Assembly: GCA_965229695.1 (NCBI GenBank)
Contig: OZ245921.1
Location: 496,001-560,000 of the forward strand
DNA: 64,000 nt
Source: JANSYL01 sp965229695
Lineage (GTDB): Bacteria > Pseudomonadota > Alphaproteobacteria > Rhodobacterales > Rhodobacteraceae
Direction: 5' to 3'
Shown here: positions 9,394 to 16,028 of the stretch, one piece after another
How the letters are laid out: every line of letters begins with the position of its first letter
Numbering within the stretch: the stretch's first letter is position 1
The notes under the pieces: generated by a model
Databases searched by the model: none
Seen by the model: the letters and a program-made list of their open reading frames with translations, nothing else
Told to the model about the DNA's origin: nothing
Program-made: the position numbers and the translations under genes

Positions 9394-10391
9394 CAGAACA
9401 CCTCCGGCAGTTTTGGCAGGCCCAAGGCGGCGCGGTCGACAGGTGCCGCCGGGGCGTCAGTGCGCGTGGCAACCCGAAGGCGCGCCGAGCGCGCGCGCGG
9501 GTTCTGCGTCAGTTCTTCGTCGCTGGGGGCGATGGCTTTTTTCGGGGTCAGGGTAAATGCAGCCTCGCGGCGGGCAGCCTCGGGCGCGTGGCGCGAACCA
9601 CCACCGCCGGTGCTGGCGCGATCTGCAAGGAACCGCTTCACGATCCGATCTTCGATGGAGTGGAAGGTGACAACCGCCAGCTTTCCGCCCGGGGCCAAGG
9701 CGCGTTCAGCGGCCTCCAACCCCTCCACCAATTCGCGCAACTCATCATTCACCGCGATGCGGATGGCCTGGAAGCTGCGGGTGGCCGGATGGCTTTGTCC
9801 GGGCTTTCGATGAGGCAATACTTGCTCAATGATATCAGCTAATTCCAGCGTGTTATTAATTCTTTGCGTTAAGCGGTGTTTGCAGATCGACTTCGCAATC
9901 CGGCGGGCCGCGCGTTCTTCGCCGTAATGAAACAAGATATCGGCCAGCAAGGCTTCTGGCGCGTCATTGACCAGATCGGCCGCCGACATGCCGGATTGGC
10001 CCATGCGCATATCCAGGGGGCCATCTTTTTGGAACGAAAACCCACGCTCAGCGCGGTCCAGCTGCATGGAGGAAACCCCAAGGTCGAGCGCGACACCATC
10101 AAGCGGTTCGCCCGCCAAACGGTCCAGATCGGAAAACGTGCCTTCGACAAGGCTCAATCGCCCCTCAAACGCCGAGGCCCAAGACGCGGCGAGATCAAAC
10201 GCCAGGGGATCCCGATCCACTCCGATCACGCGTTCTGCCCCCGCCTCAAGTAAGCCACGGGCGTAGCCACCAGCGCCGAACGTGCCGTCGAGCCAAACCC
10301 CACGCACGGGCGCCACGGCTTTGAGCAGCGGCGTCAATAGAACCGGGATATGCGGCGACGTTGGGCCTGCGGGCCCTGTCGCGGATGTCAT
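9393..10391 (-). CDS. rsmH: 16S rRNA (cytosine1402-N4)-methyltransferase RsmH (MraW)
   Basis: RsmH methylates the N4 position of C1402 in the ribosomal P site using S-adenosylmethionine. The 332-residue protein begins with the typical HIPVLLTPLLKAV, has the SAM-binding LDGTFGAGGYARGLL and GVDRDP motifs, and ends with the conserved AVVTFHSIEDRIVKRF segment. The C-terminal ARSARLRVATRT is also family-typical. It overlaps mraZ by four bases, so translation is probably coupled. Confidence 0.97.
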   Translation of the reverse strand: MTSATGPAGPTSPHIPVLLTPLLKAVAPVRGVWLDGTFGAGGYARGLLEAGAERVIGVDRDPLAFDLAASWASAFEGRLSLVEGTFSDLDRLAGEPLDGVALDLGVSSMQLDRAERGFSFQKDGPLDMRMGQSGMSAADLVNDAPEALLADILFHYGEERAARRIAKSICKHRLTQRINNTLELADIIEQVLPHRKPGQSHPATRSFQAIRIAVNDELRELVEGLEAAERALAPGGKLAVVTFHSIEDRIVKRFLADRASTGGGGSRHAPEAARREAAFTLTPKKAIAPSDEELTQNPRARSARLRVATRTDAPAAPVDRAALGLPKLPEVF

Positions 10392-10903
10392 GCGTCCTCT
10401 GCCGGGCCGTCGACGGCCAGGGAAAGTGGATCAAAATAGGCATCGCCTTGCCCCATTTCCGACAGCAGCTCGACCATTCCGGCTTCTTCGGTGTCGCTGG
10501 CCGACGGGTTGAGAATATGAAACTGCTCACCATGCCCTTCGAAGAGCGCCTCTTCGCCGAGCGCGATCTTATCGCGGGCCGCTTGCGGCAGAACCAACCG
10601 ACCGGTGTCGTCTAAAAGAGTGGCTTCGCATTTGGTGTAATAAAGAAAACTCAACGCACGCTTGAGTTTAGAGCCCGGCTGCTGTGCCTGAATAATCTTA
10701 TCGATGGCGTCAAAAGCTTCGCCCGACAGGCATTCCAGATAATTCTTGTTCGGATCGCCATAGGCAATGTAAAGCCGCGGCTGGCCGCCCGGGCTGTAGT
10801 CAGGATCGCAATTCTGCAAGACACGACGAAACTTAACCGGGATCGAAACCCGGCCTTTTCCGTCTACCTTGTTCCGGCTTTCGCCTTGAAACCTGCGATC
10901 CAC
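10388..10903 (-). CDS. mraZ: Transcriptional regulator MraZ
   Basis: MraZ is a ring-forming DNA-binding protein with two SpoVT-AbrB-like repeats that represses the dcw operon in E. coli. Both repeats are visible: DGKGRVSIPVKFR near residue 15 and DDTGRLVLPQAAR near residue 97. At 171 residues it is slightly longer than the E. coli protein, with an acidic C-terminal tail. It is the first gene of the cluster. Its upstream region carries phased GGGA boxes (11190-11223) that fit the known MraZ operator, so autoregulation is likely. Confidence 0.96.
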   Translation of the reverse strand: MDRRFQGESRNKVDGKGRVSIPVKFRRVLQNCDPDYSPGGQPRLYIAYGDPNKNYLECLSGEAFDAIDKIIQAQQPGSKLKRALSFLYYTKCEATLLDDTGRLVLPQAARDKIALGEEALFEGHGEQFHILNPSASDTEEAGMVELLSEMGQGDAYFDPLSLAVDGPAEDA

Positions 10904-10954
10904 GGGCCTTGCCCTTTTTCTGCCTCATTCCGGCCGTATTTCTGGCCCCGGAAC

Positions 10955-11160
10955 GGGAAACGGCGGATTGAGCAAGCTGCCACTGCTCAATCCGCCGCCC
11001 TCGTCCCATTGCTGGGTGTCCGACTGCGCAGGCCACCTGGGGGGATGTCTGCTCGCTTGCGCGCCGGATCTCTTTTTCTGGCGTTCGAGATTGCCTGTAT
11101 GAACACCTGCCTTTTTGTTTTCTTTTCAGGTCTTTGCGACCCGATGTTCGATCTCGATTG
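10955..11160 (-). ncRNA. Predicted UpsM-like sRNA from the mraZ 5' leader
   Basis: The stretch from a plausible promoter (see 11167-11240) to a strong hairpin upstream of mraZ would give an RNA of about 206 nt. In Rhodobacter sphaeroides the sRNA UpsM, of about this length, arises by partial termination in the mraZ leader. Here the leader ends in a perfect 14-bp hairpin (10961-10974 with 10984-10997, 9-nt loop) followed by TTTCCCGTT on the minus strand. The start and 3' end are inferred, but the position, size and terminator agree with the described RNA. Read-through would transcribe the whole dcw cluster. Confidence 0.6.
10961..10997 (-). terminator. Perfect 14-bp hairpin in the mraZ leader (partial terminator)
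   Basis: CGGCGGATTGAGCA (10961-10974) pairs perfectly with 10984-10997 around a nine-base loop. On the minus strand only three T residues follow directly, so termination may be incomplete, as needed for both an sRNA and a full operon transcript. It lies 57 bases before the mraZ start. Confidence 0.65.
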
Positions 11161-11166
11161 CCGATG

Positions 11167-11240
11167 ACTATTTGTGCCATGCCAGGATTTCCCAATCAAT
11201 CCCTTTTTTTGGGAAACTATCCCAAGATATGGGATTTGGG
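11167..11240 (-). promoter_or_regulatory. Putative dcw/UpsM promoter with MraZ boxes
   Basis: On the minus strand GGGA occurs at 11220-11223, 11200-11203 and 11190-11193, that is at 20- and 10-bp steps, the helical phasing known for MraZ operators. Two more GGGA boxes lie on the plus strand at 11211 and 11231. The proximal box overlaps a possible -35 (TTGGGA, 11195-11190), followed after 17 bases by a possible -10 (AATAGT, 11172-11167). The promoter elements themselves are weak matches. Confidence 0.55.
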
Positions 11241-11448
11241 GGCATCTTGGAACAAGATTATGTGGTTAGACCAGGCCTCAAAATGGCTCAATTTGTGTTT
11301 TGGCAATCCGGCAAACCCCACATATAGGTGCACACCAAAGGATGGGACGCGTTCCCATTCCAGCCCAAAAAAACTTGGCTGAGCGGTCGAATCTTAGAGG
11401 GATCGGGGGTGTTCAGGGGCGTTTGCGCCGCGAATCACCCCTTGCGGA
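11241..11448. other. Gene-free gap between mrp and the dcw promoter
   Basis: No gene is supported here. A palindrome ATGGGA-CGCGT-TCCCAT lies at 11342-11358. A T-rich run following the end of mrp (minus strand, near 11370) may help end mrp transcription, but I see no convincing hairpin directly before it. Confidence 0.4.
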
Positions 11449-12537
11449 TCAGGCCATGCCGCCGTCGATAAAGCGCTGCGCAAGGGCGGCATAGGCATCG
11501 GCCATCGGGCCTTCGCCCGCGGCAATTGGGGTGCCTTCATCACCGGCAATCCGGGTCTCAAGCGAAATCGGCAAGGCGCCCAGGAAGGGCACATCCAGCT
11601 TTTCCGCTTCGGCCCGCACGCCGCCATGGCCGAAAATATGCGCCTCATGGCCACATTTGGGGCAGTGATAGCTTGCCATATTCTCGATCAGGCCCAGAAC
11701 CGGCGTTTTCAGCAGTTCGAACATGTTCAGCGCCTTGCGCGCGTCAAGCAGCGCGACATCCTGCGGGGTGGAGACCACGATCGCGCCCGTCACATCGGAT
11801 TTCTGGCACAGCGTCATCGCCACATCGCCGGTGCCCGGCGGCAGATCGACCAACAACACATCCAATTCGCCCCATTCCACCTGGGTCAGCATTTGCTGCA
11901 ACGCGCCCATCAGCATCGGGCCCCGCCAAACCACGGCCTTTTCGTCAGGCAGCATAAAGCCGATCGACATCAGTGTGACGCCGTGATTGTGCAGCGGAAT
12001 AATGGTTTTGCCATCGGGAGAAGATGGGCGCTTGTTCACCCCCATCATGCGCGGCTGACTGGGGCCATAGATATCAGCATCCAAAAGCCCAACGCGGCGC
12101 CCGGCCCGCGCCAGGGCCACGGCCAGGTTGCTGGACACGGTCGATTTGCCAACCCCGCCTTTGCCCGAGCCGATCCCGAAGATCCGGCGCACGCCCGATG
12201 GGTTCATCGGCCCGGCCTGCGGTTTCATATGCCCGCCAATGGACAGGTTCGGGGGCGCGGCCGCGGGTGCCGGTTTCGGCTTGGCTGCGGGCCCATGGGC
12301 GGTCAAAGCCACGCTTACCTGCGCCACACCGGGCAGTTTTTTCACCATTTGCTCGGCGGCCAAGCGTACCGGGCCAAGGCTTTGCGCTGCCTCGGGGCTT
12401 TCGGCCTCCAGGATGAAACTGACCTTGTCACCCTGCACATTCACAGCGCGGACCAAATCGCGGCTCACCACATCGCTGCCATCGGGCAGGGTTAGGCGGC
12501 GCAGGGCATCCAAGATGGTGTCGCGGGTCTGTGTCAT
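11449..12537 (-). CDS. apbC: Mrp/ApbC-type iron-sulfur cluster carrier ATPase
   Basis: A 362-residue P-loop ATPase of the Mrp/NBP35 family that holds and delivers Fe-S clusters to apoproteins. The N-terminal MIP18-like domain (about 1-80) is followed by a Pro/Ala-rich linker, the deviant Walker A GKGGVGKS (125-132), the DADIYGPS and LLVDLPPGTGD motifs, and the CPKC pair in YHCPKCGHEA that bridges a cluster between subunits. A longer open frame reaches 12603, but the ATG at 12537 gives the normal family N-terminus (MTQTRDTILDAL). Nearby nirB, nasA and nirD are Fe-S clients in principle, though no direct link is shown. Confidence 0.94.
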   Translation of the reverse strand: MTQTRDTILDALRRLTLPDGSDVVSRDLVRAVNVQGDKVSFILEAESPEAAQSLGPVRLAAEQMVKKLPGVAQVSVALTAHGPAAKPKPAPAAAPPNLSIGGHMKPQAGPMNPSGVRRIFGIGSGKGGVGKSTVSSNLAVALARAGRRVGLLDADIYGPSQPRMMGVNKRPSSPDGKTIIPLHNHGVTLMSIGFMLPDEKAVVWRGPMLMGALQQMLTQVEWGELDVLLVDLPPGTGDVAMTLCQKSDVTGAIVVSTPQDVALLDARKALNMFELLKTPVLGLIENMASYHCPKCGHEAHIFGHGGVRAEAEKLDVPFLGALPISLETRIAGDEGTPIAAGEGPMADAYAALAQRFIDGGMA

Positions 12538-12583
12538 GGGAAAAGGCCTCGGAAACTCGTTTGACCTGCACATAGGTCGAAAA

Positions 12584-13774
12584 TCACCGGCGTGCACCCC
12601 CAAGGATCACGCCAAGTTGCAAGACCGCGCCAATCGCCCCGGCCCAGGCCAAAGCGGGCCCGATCCCGACCCATTCCGCCAAACCGCCAATGCCAAGCGC
12701 GCCCAGCGCGACGGTGCCAAAGCCCACGACAATCCAAAGGCTCATCACCCGACCGCGATAGGCATCGGGCAAATCCGATTGGATCGCGGCCTGGAGGCTG
12801 ACACCACACCAAGTGGCACAAAACCCGGCCACCGCCGTGGCCAGCAAGGCTGCGGTCCAACTAGGCGCCAGGCCCATGGCGATCACGGCCCCCTGCCCGA
12901 TCGTCGCCGCCGCCAGCACCGCGCGCGGAATGCGCGCGCCCACGGCCCCCGCCCCCGCCGCCTTGAGGAAGGCAGAGGTAAGCGCCCCCGCCCCCGCCGC
13001 TGCCGTCAAAAGGCCCAGGCCCGCCGCGCCCCGGTCAAAGGCCCCATCCGCCAAGACCGGCAGCACCTCTAGCGCGCCGCGCACCAGGGTCGCAAAGAAC
13101 AAGGTGATCAATAAGGCTTGGCGGATCAGCGGCGATTGGATGGCATAGCGGATGCCCGCAACCAGCTCGGTCCAAAACGGGGCCACTTGGCGGGTGGGCA
13201 AGGCGCGGGGGGACAGCCGGGGCAGCACGGCCAGCATGGGAATATAGCAAGCCACCGCCACCCATAAGGCAACGCCGGGCCCAGAGGTTGCAATCACCCA
13301 GCCCGCGACGACCGGGGCCCCTAGCCGCGCCAAGTTGAAGTTCAGCGCCGTGACTGAAACCACATGCTGCACCATATCGGCCCCTACCAACCGGGGGCCA
13401 AGCGACATGCGCACCGGGTGATGGGCCGACGAAATCACCCCAATGGTCAGCGCCGCCAAAGCCAAGCCCGCTGCGCCGACCACCGGCAAGACCAGCGCCA
13501 AGACCGCCAAGGTCAATGCCATCGCGCTATTGGTCGCCAGCGACGCGCGCCGGATATCCACCCGATCCGCCAACACGCCAAAGAGGGGGCCCGCAACCAA
13601 TGTGGGTGCCAGGCTCAGCGCCGCAACAAAGCCAACAAAGCCCGGCGACTCGGTCTTTTCCCAGGCGATCCAGCCCAGCGTGACACGCTGCACCCAGATC
13701 GCCTGGACCGCAAAAAACACGCCAATAAAGAACAGCCGGAACTGTTTGTCTGAAAATGCGCCGCCAGCGATCAC
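12584..13774 (-). CDS. MFS transporter (EntS/MFS_3-like drug or metabolite exporter)
   Basis: A membrane protein of about 396 residues with roughly eleven to twelve hydrophobic segments and no soluble domain. The first helix (RLFFIGVFFAVQAIWVQRVTLGW) and the loop GVLADRVDIRRAS between helices 2 and 3 are typical of the DUF894/MFS_3 branch, which includes siderophore and macrolide exporters. The substrate cannot be told. An ATG at 13897 would add 41 atypical Cys-rich residues; the GTG at 13774 gives the expected start. A perfect 8-bp inverted repeat at 13809-13829 lies just upstream and may be its operator. Confidence 0.85.
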   Translation of the reverse strand: MIAGGAFSDKQFRLFFIGVFFAVQAIWVQRVTLGWIAWEKTESPGFVGFVAALSLAPTLVAGPLFGVLADRVDIRRASLATNSAMALTLAVLALVLPVVGAAGLALAALTIGVISSAHHPVRMSLGPRLVGADMVQHVVSVTALNFNLARLGAPVVAGWVIATSGPGVALWVAVACYIPMLAVLPRLSPRALPTRQVAPFWTELVAGIRYAIQSPLIRQALLITLFFATLVRGALEVLPVLADGAFDRGAAGLGLLTAAAGAGALTSAFLKAAGAGAVGARIPRAVLAAATIGQGAVIAMGLAPSWTAALLATAVAGFCATWCGVSLQAAIQSDLPDAYRGRVMSLWIVVGFGTVALGALGIGGLAEWVGIGPALAWAGAIGAVLQLGVILGGARR

Positions 13775-13808
13775 GGTTGCTGAATTCCTGTGCAGATCAA
13801 TGCTTTGG

Positions 13809-13829
13809 GCTATGCAAATGCTGCATAGC
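13809..13829. promoter_or_regulatory. Palindromic operator candidate between the MFS gene and the DUF1127 gene
   Basis: GCTATGCA (13809-13816) and TGCATAGC (13822-13829) form a perfect inverted repeat with a five-base spacer. It sits 35 bases upstream of the MFS start in the divergent gap. The spacing fits a dimeric repressor. No regulator gene is adjacent, so its owner is unknown. Confidence 0.45.
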
Positions 13830-13957
13830 AGCGTTGAGGCAAAACGGATTGTGCATGCGCAGCAACTCCCTATCTTTATGCGCAAGGGGGGACACAACCC
13901 TGGGGTGATGTTAGCGCAATCCGGCGCAGCCCCGCTTGAAGAGCAATGAGGATGACG

Positions 13958-14179
13958 ATGGCCTACGTATCAGGCAACCGCAGCGCAACCCTTTCGATCG
14001 GCGCACGCCTTTCGGAGATTTTCACCGGCCTGTCCGAGGCTTACGCCGCCTGGCGCGTCTATCGCCGGACGCTGGAAGAGCTGCAAGAGCTCTCCACCCG
14101 CGAGCTGGACGATTTGGGCTTGAACCGCAGCATGCTCAAAGCTGCTGCGATGGAAGCTGCCTACGGCAAAGCGCAATAA
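13958..14179 (+). CDS. Small DUF1127 protein (CcaF-like RNA-associated factor)
   Basis: A 73-residue protein with the DUF1127 domain at its C-terminal half (YRRTLEELQELSTRELDDLGLNR). AGGATGACG just before the ATG at 13958 favours this start over an ATG four codons upstream. In Rhodobacter sphaeroides a DUF1127 protein, CcaF1, is encoded directly in front of the CcsR1-4 sRNAs, is cotranscribed with them and helps them mature. The same arrangement is seen here: six CCTCCTCCC-loop hairpins begin 13 bases after the stop codon. Function in sRNA maturation is therefore a homology-and-context inference. A stress-sigma promoter is expected upstream, but I could not identify one with confidence. Confidence 0.88.
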   Translation: MAYVSGNRSATLSIGARLSEIFTGLSEAYAAWRVYRRTLEELQELSTRELDDLGLNRSMLKAAAMEAAYGKAQ

Positions 14180-14192
14180 GCGCAACGACATA

Positions 14193-14264
14193 CCTTGACC
14201 GTCGCTCCTCCCTTAGACGGTCAGGGATCGCGGGCCCATCCCCCTCCTCCCTTTAGGATGTGGC
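14193..14264 (+). ncRNA. Cuckoo/CcsR-type sRNA 1 (hairpins 1 and 2)
   Basis: Hairpin 1 pairs 14193-14203 with 14216-14226 around the loop GCTCCTCCCTTA. Hairpin 2 pairs CATCC (14237-14241) with GGATG (14256-14260) and continues past a bulge, around CCCTCCTCCCTTTA. The unpaired CCTCCTCCC is the defining motif of this RNA family and resembles an anti-Shine-Dalgarno sequence. It probably derives by processing from the DUF1127 transcript. Confidence 0.75.
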
Positions 14265-14296
14265 GCGCACCATTCGGCCCGATGGGCCAACCAGAT

Positions 14297-14371
14297 CGGC
14301 CCCTCCTCCTCCCTTTAGGGGCCGTGACGACCGGCGGCGGTTCCCGCCTCCTCCCTTTGGGAACCGCCGCC
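14297..14371 (+). ncRNA. Cuckoo/CcsR-type sRNA 2 (hairpins 3 and 4)
   Basis: Hairpin 3 has a perfect 8-bp stem (14297-14304 with 14317-14324) and the loop CCTCCTCCCTTT. Hairpin 4 has a perfect 13-bp stem (14333-14345 with 14359-14371) and the loop GCCTCCTCCCTTT. Two CCTCCTCCC hairpins per RNA match the unit organisation of the R. sphaeroides CcsR RNAs. RNA ends are not visible from sequence; the coordinates mark the paired region. Confidence 0.78.
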
Positions 14372-14407
14372 TCGAAATTCGCTGGGCCTTGGGCCTGGCA
14401 TCCAGCT

Positions 14408-14488
14408 CGGCGCCTCTCCTCCTCCCTTTGAGGTGCTGAAATCTGGCGGTGGCCCCTCCTCCTCCCTTTGGGTGCCACCGCCTTTTTT
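14408..14488 (+). ncRNA. Cuckoo/CcsR-type sRNA 3 (hairpins 5 and 6, with terminator)
   Basis: Hairpin 5 pairs 14408-14416 with 14430-14438 (includes G-U pairs), loop TCCTCCTCCCTTT. Hairpin 6 pairs GGCGGTGGC (14445-14453) with 14474-14482 and again displays CTCCTCCTCCC in the loop. Six T residues follow at 14483-14488, so hairpin 6 doubles as the Rho-independent terminator of the whole DUF1127-sRNA transcript. Confidence 0.78.
14445..14488 (+). terminator. Rho-independent terminator of the DUF1127-sRNA unit
   Basis: A GGCGGTGGC/GCCACCGCC stem followed by TTTTTT. The T run ends inside the stop region of the convergent Lrp gene (stop at 14487). Confidence 0.85.
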
Positions 14489-14939
14489 ATGCGCGATCGT
14501 CTTTGGGTGATCCCATGACCACATAGGTGGTCAGCGTCGCGACCTGGGGCAGGCTACCCAGAATCTCGGTGTGAAAGCGTTTGTAAGCGCGCAAATCTTC
14601 GGCTTCGACCCGCAGCAGGTATTCCACCGTGCCGGTGATATTGTGGCATTCGCGGACCTGACGCGCGGCTTGGATCGCGTGTTCAAACGCCTCCTGCGCG
14701 GCTTTGGTATGCACCGATAGCCCCACGGCGATATAGGCCGTGAACCCAATGCCAAGCTTCGCCGGATCCAACACCGCGCGATAGCCCTGGATTATGCCCG
14801 CAGCTTCAAGGGCTTGCACACGTCTGAGGCAAGCCGAGGGGCTGAGCGCGACGCGATCCGCAAGGTCAAGATTGCTGATCCGACCGTCCGACGACAGAAC
14901 CTGCAATATCTGGCGGTCTTTTTCGTCAATCTTCGTCAT
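14487..14939 (-). CDS. Lrp/AsnC-family transcriptional regulator
   Basis: A 150-residue regulator with an N-terminal helix-turn-helix (LDLADRVALSPSACLRRVQALE) and a C-terminal RAM ligand/oligomerisation domain (VRECHNITGTVEYLLRVEAEDL). The opening DEKDRQILQVLSSDGRISN is classic Lrp. ATG 14939 was preferred to one seven codons upstream because it gives the standard N-terminus. It is divergent from a LysE exporter across 72 bases containing nested inverted repeats. This pairing in other bacteria means amino-acid-induced export, so the LysE gene is its likely target. Confidence 0.93.
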   Translation of the reverse strand: MTKIDEKDRQILQVLSSDGRISNLDLADRVALSPSACLRRVQALEAAGIIQGYRAVLDPAKLGIGFTAYIAVGLSVHTKAAQEAFEHAIQAARQVRECHNITGTVEYLLRVEAEDLRAYKRFHTEILGSLPQVATLTTYVVMGSPKDDRA

Positions 14940-14947
14940 TTGTTGTC

Positions 14948-15006
14948 CAGATTGGCGCAAACCGCGCGTGTTTGCAATTTCATTGCGCGTCTTTCACGCC
15001 AATCTG
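14948..15006. promoter_or_regulatory. Nested palindromic operator between Lrp and LysE genes
   Basis: CAGATTGGCG (14948-14957) has a perfect inverted copy at 14997-15006. Inside it GCGCAA (14955-14960) pairs with TTGCGC (14983-14988), and GCAAAC (14957-14962) with GTTTGC (14970-14975). The half-site spread of about 50 bp suits wrapping around an Lrp octamer. Confidence 0.6.
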
Positions 15007-15011
15007 TGCGC

Positions 15012-15623
15012 ATGACACCCGAGTTGATCACCGCCCTTATCCTCTTTGCTTTCGCCTCCTCCATCACGCCGGGGCCGAATAACATCATGTTGTTGGCCTC
15101 GGGCGCGAATTTCGGGCTGCGGCGGACGATCCCGCATATGCTGGGCATCTCCATCGGGCATGCGATTATGGTGACGCTGGTGGGGTTGGGATTGCTGCAA
15201 CTCTTTGAGCTGCTGCCCTGGCTGCGCACCAGCCTGATGGTGGCCTGCGCGCTTTATCTGCTTTACCTGGCTTGGAAAATCGCCAATGCCGCACCGCCGG
15301 CCGATGCGCCGTCGGATGCACGGCCCTTCACGTTTTTGCAGGCGGCCGCGTTTCAATGGGTGAACCCCAAAGCCTGGTATATGGCGATTTATGCCCAGAC
15401 CAATTACGCGCCCGAAGATGGGATTGGCGGCGTTGCCTGGGCGGGGGCTGTGGCGGTTGCGCTGGTTTTTGCCACCACCAATCTGCCCTCGGTCACGGTG
15501 TGGGCCTGGGGCGGGGTGCAATTGCGCCGGTGGCTGGATCGGCCGGGGCGCTTGCGGGCCTTCAACATCACCATGGCGCTCTTGCTGGTCGCCTCGCTCT
15601 ACCCGATGCTAACCACAGCCTAA
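15012..15623 (+). CDS. LysE/RhtB-family amino-acid exporter
   Basis: A 203-residue inner-membrane protein with about six hydrophobic segments and the LysE signature SITPGPNNIMLLASGANFG near residues 17-36. The conserved QWVNPKAWYMA segment lies about residues 112-122. RhtB/LysE members export amino acids such as homoserine, threonine, leucine or lysine; the substrate here is unresolved. The ATG at 15012 begins directly with the first helix; no clear ribosome site is visible, so the message may be leaderless. Regulation by the divergent Lrp protein is likely. Confidence 0.92.
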   Translation: MTPELITALILFAFASSITPGPNNIMLLASGANFGLRRTIPHMLGISIGHAIMVTLVGLGLLQLFELLPWLRTSLMVACALYLLYLAWKIANAAPPADAPSDARPFTFLQAAAFQWVNPKAWYMAIYAQTNYAPEDGIGGVAWAGAVAVALVFATTNLPSVTVWAWGGVQLRRWLDRPGRLRAFNITMALLLVASLYPMLTTA

Positions 15624-15934
15624 TGTGGTGAGGCGGTATCGAGGTCGGGGATATCGTGATCCAAGACCTGGCCCGACACACCCCGCACCCGCATTGAGGC
15701 CAAATCCACAAATTCGCAATCGGGGTTGGTGGCGCGGGCGACGGCCAGCAATGCATGGCTCGCCCCGCCCTGAGCCCCCATGCGCAGGCACAGCCGGTCA
15801 TAAACGCCGCCGATTAGCATCAGCCGCGCTTGGGCCGGGGTGCGGGCCACATGCACGGTTTCCTTTGCGCCCGCGTAAAGCGCAGTCCAACTGCGCGCCC
15901 GCATCAGGTCGGCTTCAACTATCAAGGTCTTCAT
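15620..15934 (-). CDS. Small receiver-like hypothetical protein
   Basis: A 104-residue protein with an alternating strand/helix pattern (MKTLIVEADLMRARSW, then TVHVARTPAQARLMLIGGVYDRLCLRMG) reminiscent of a CheY-type receiver domain. The usual phosphorylatable Asp motif is not evident, so it may be a pseudo-receiver or an unrelated fold. The start at 15934 has GGAGG nine bases upstream; longer frames lack this. Its stop overlaps the convergent LysE stop. Partner and function are unknown. Confidence 0.7.
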   Translation of the reverse strand: MKTLIVEADLMRARSWTALYAGAKETVHVARTPAQARLMLIGGVYDRLCLRMGAQGGASHALLAVARATNPDCEFVDLASMRVRGVSGQVLDHDIPDLDTASPH

Positions 15935-16028
15935 CGTGCATCCTCCCTCTGGGCGGTCCCCCGCCCGGTGCCGATGGTGTTCCCTTATGTCCCAGATCTT
16001 AACCGTTCGTTTACGCCTGTCCCGGCGC

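Noticed and set aside
14221..14478. Possible small proteins or a CRISPR-like array in the CCTCCTCCC region
   Set aside because: Short frames there only reflect the repeated loops. The repeated part is the loop while flanks pair with each other, which fits RNA hairpins and not CRISPR repeats with unique spacers.
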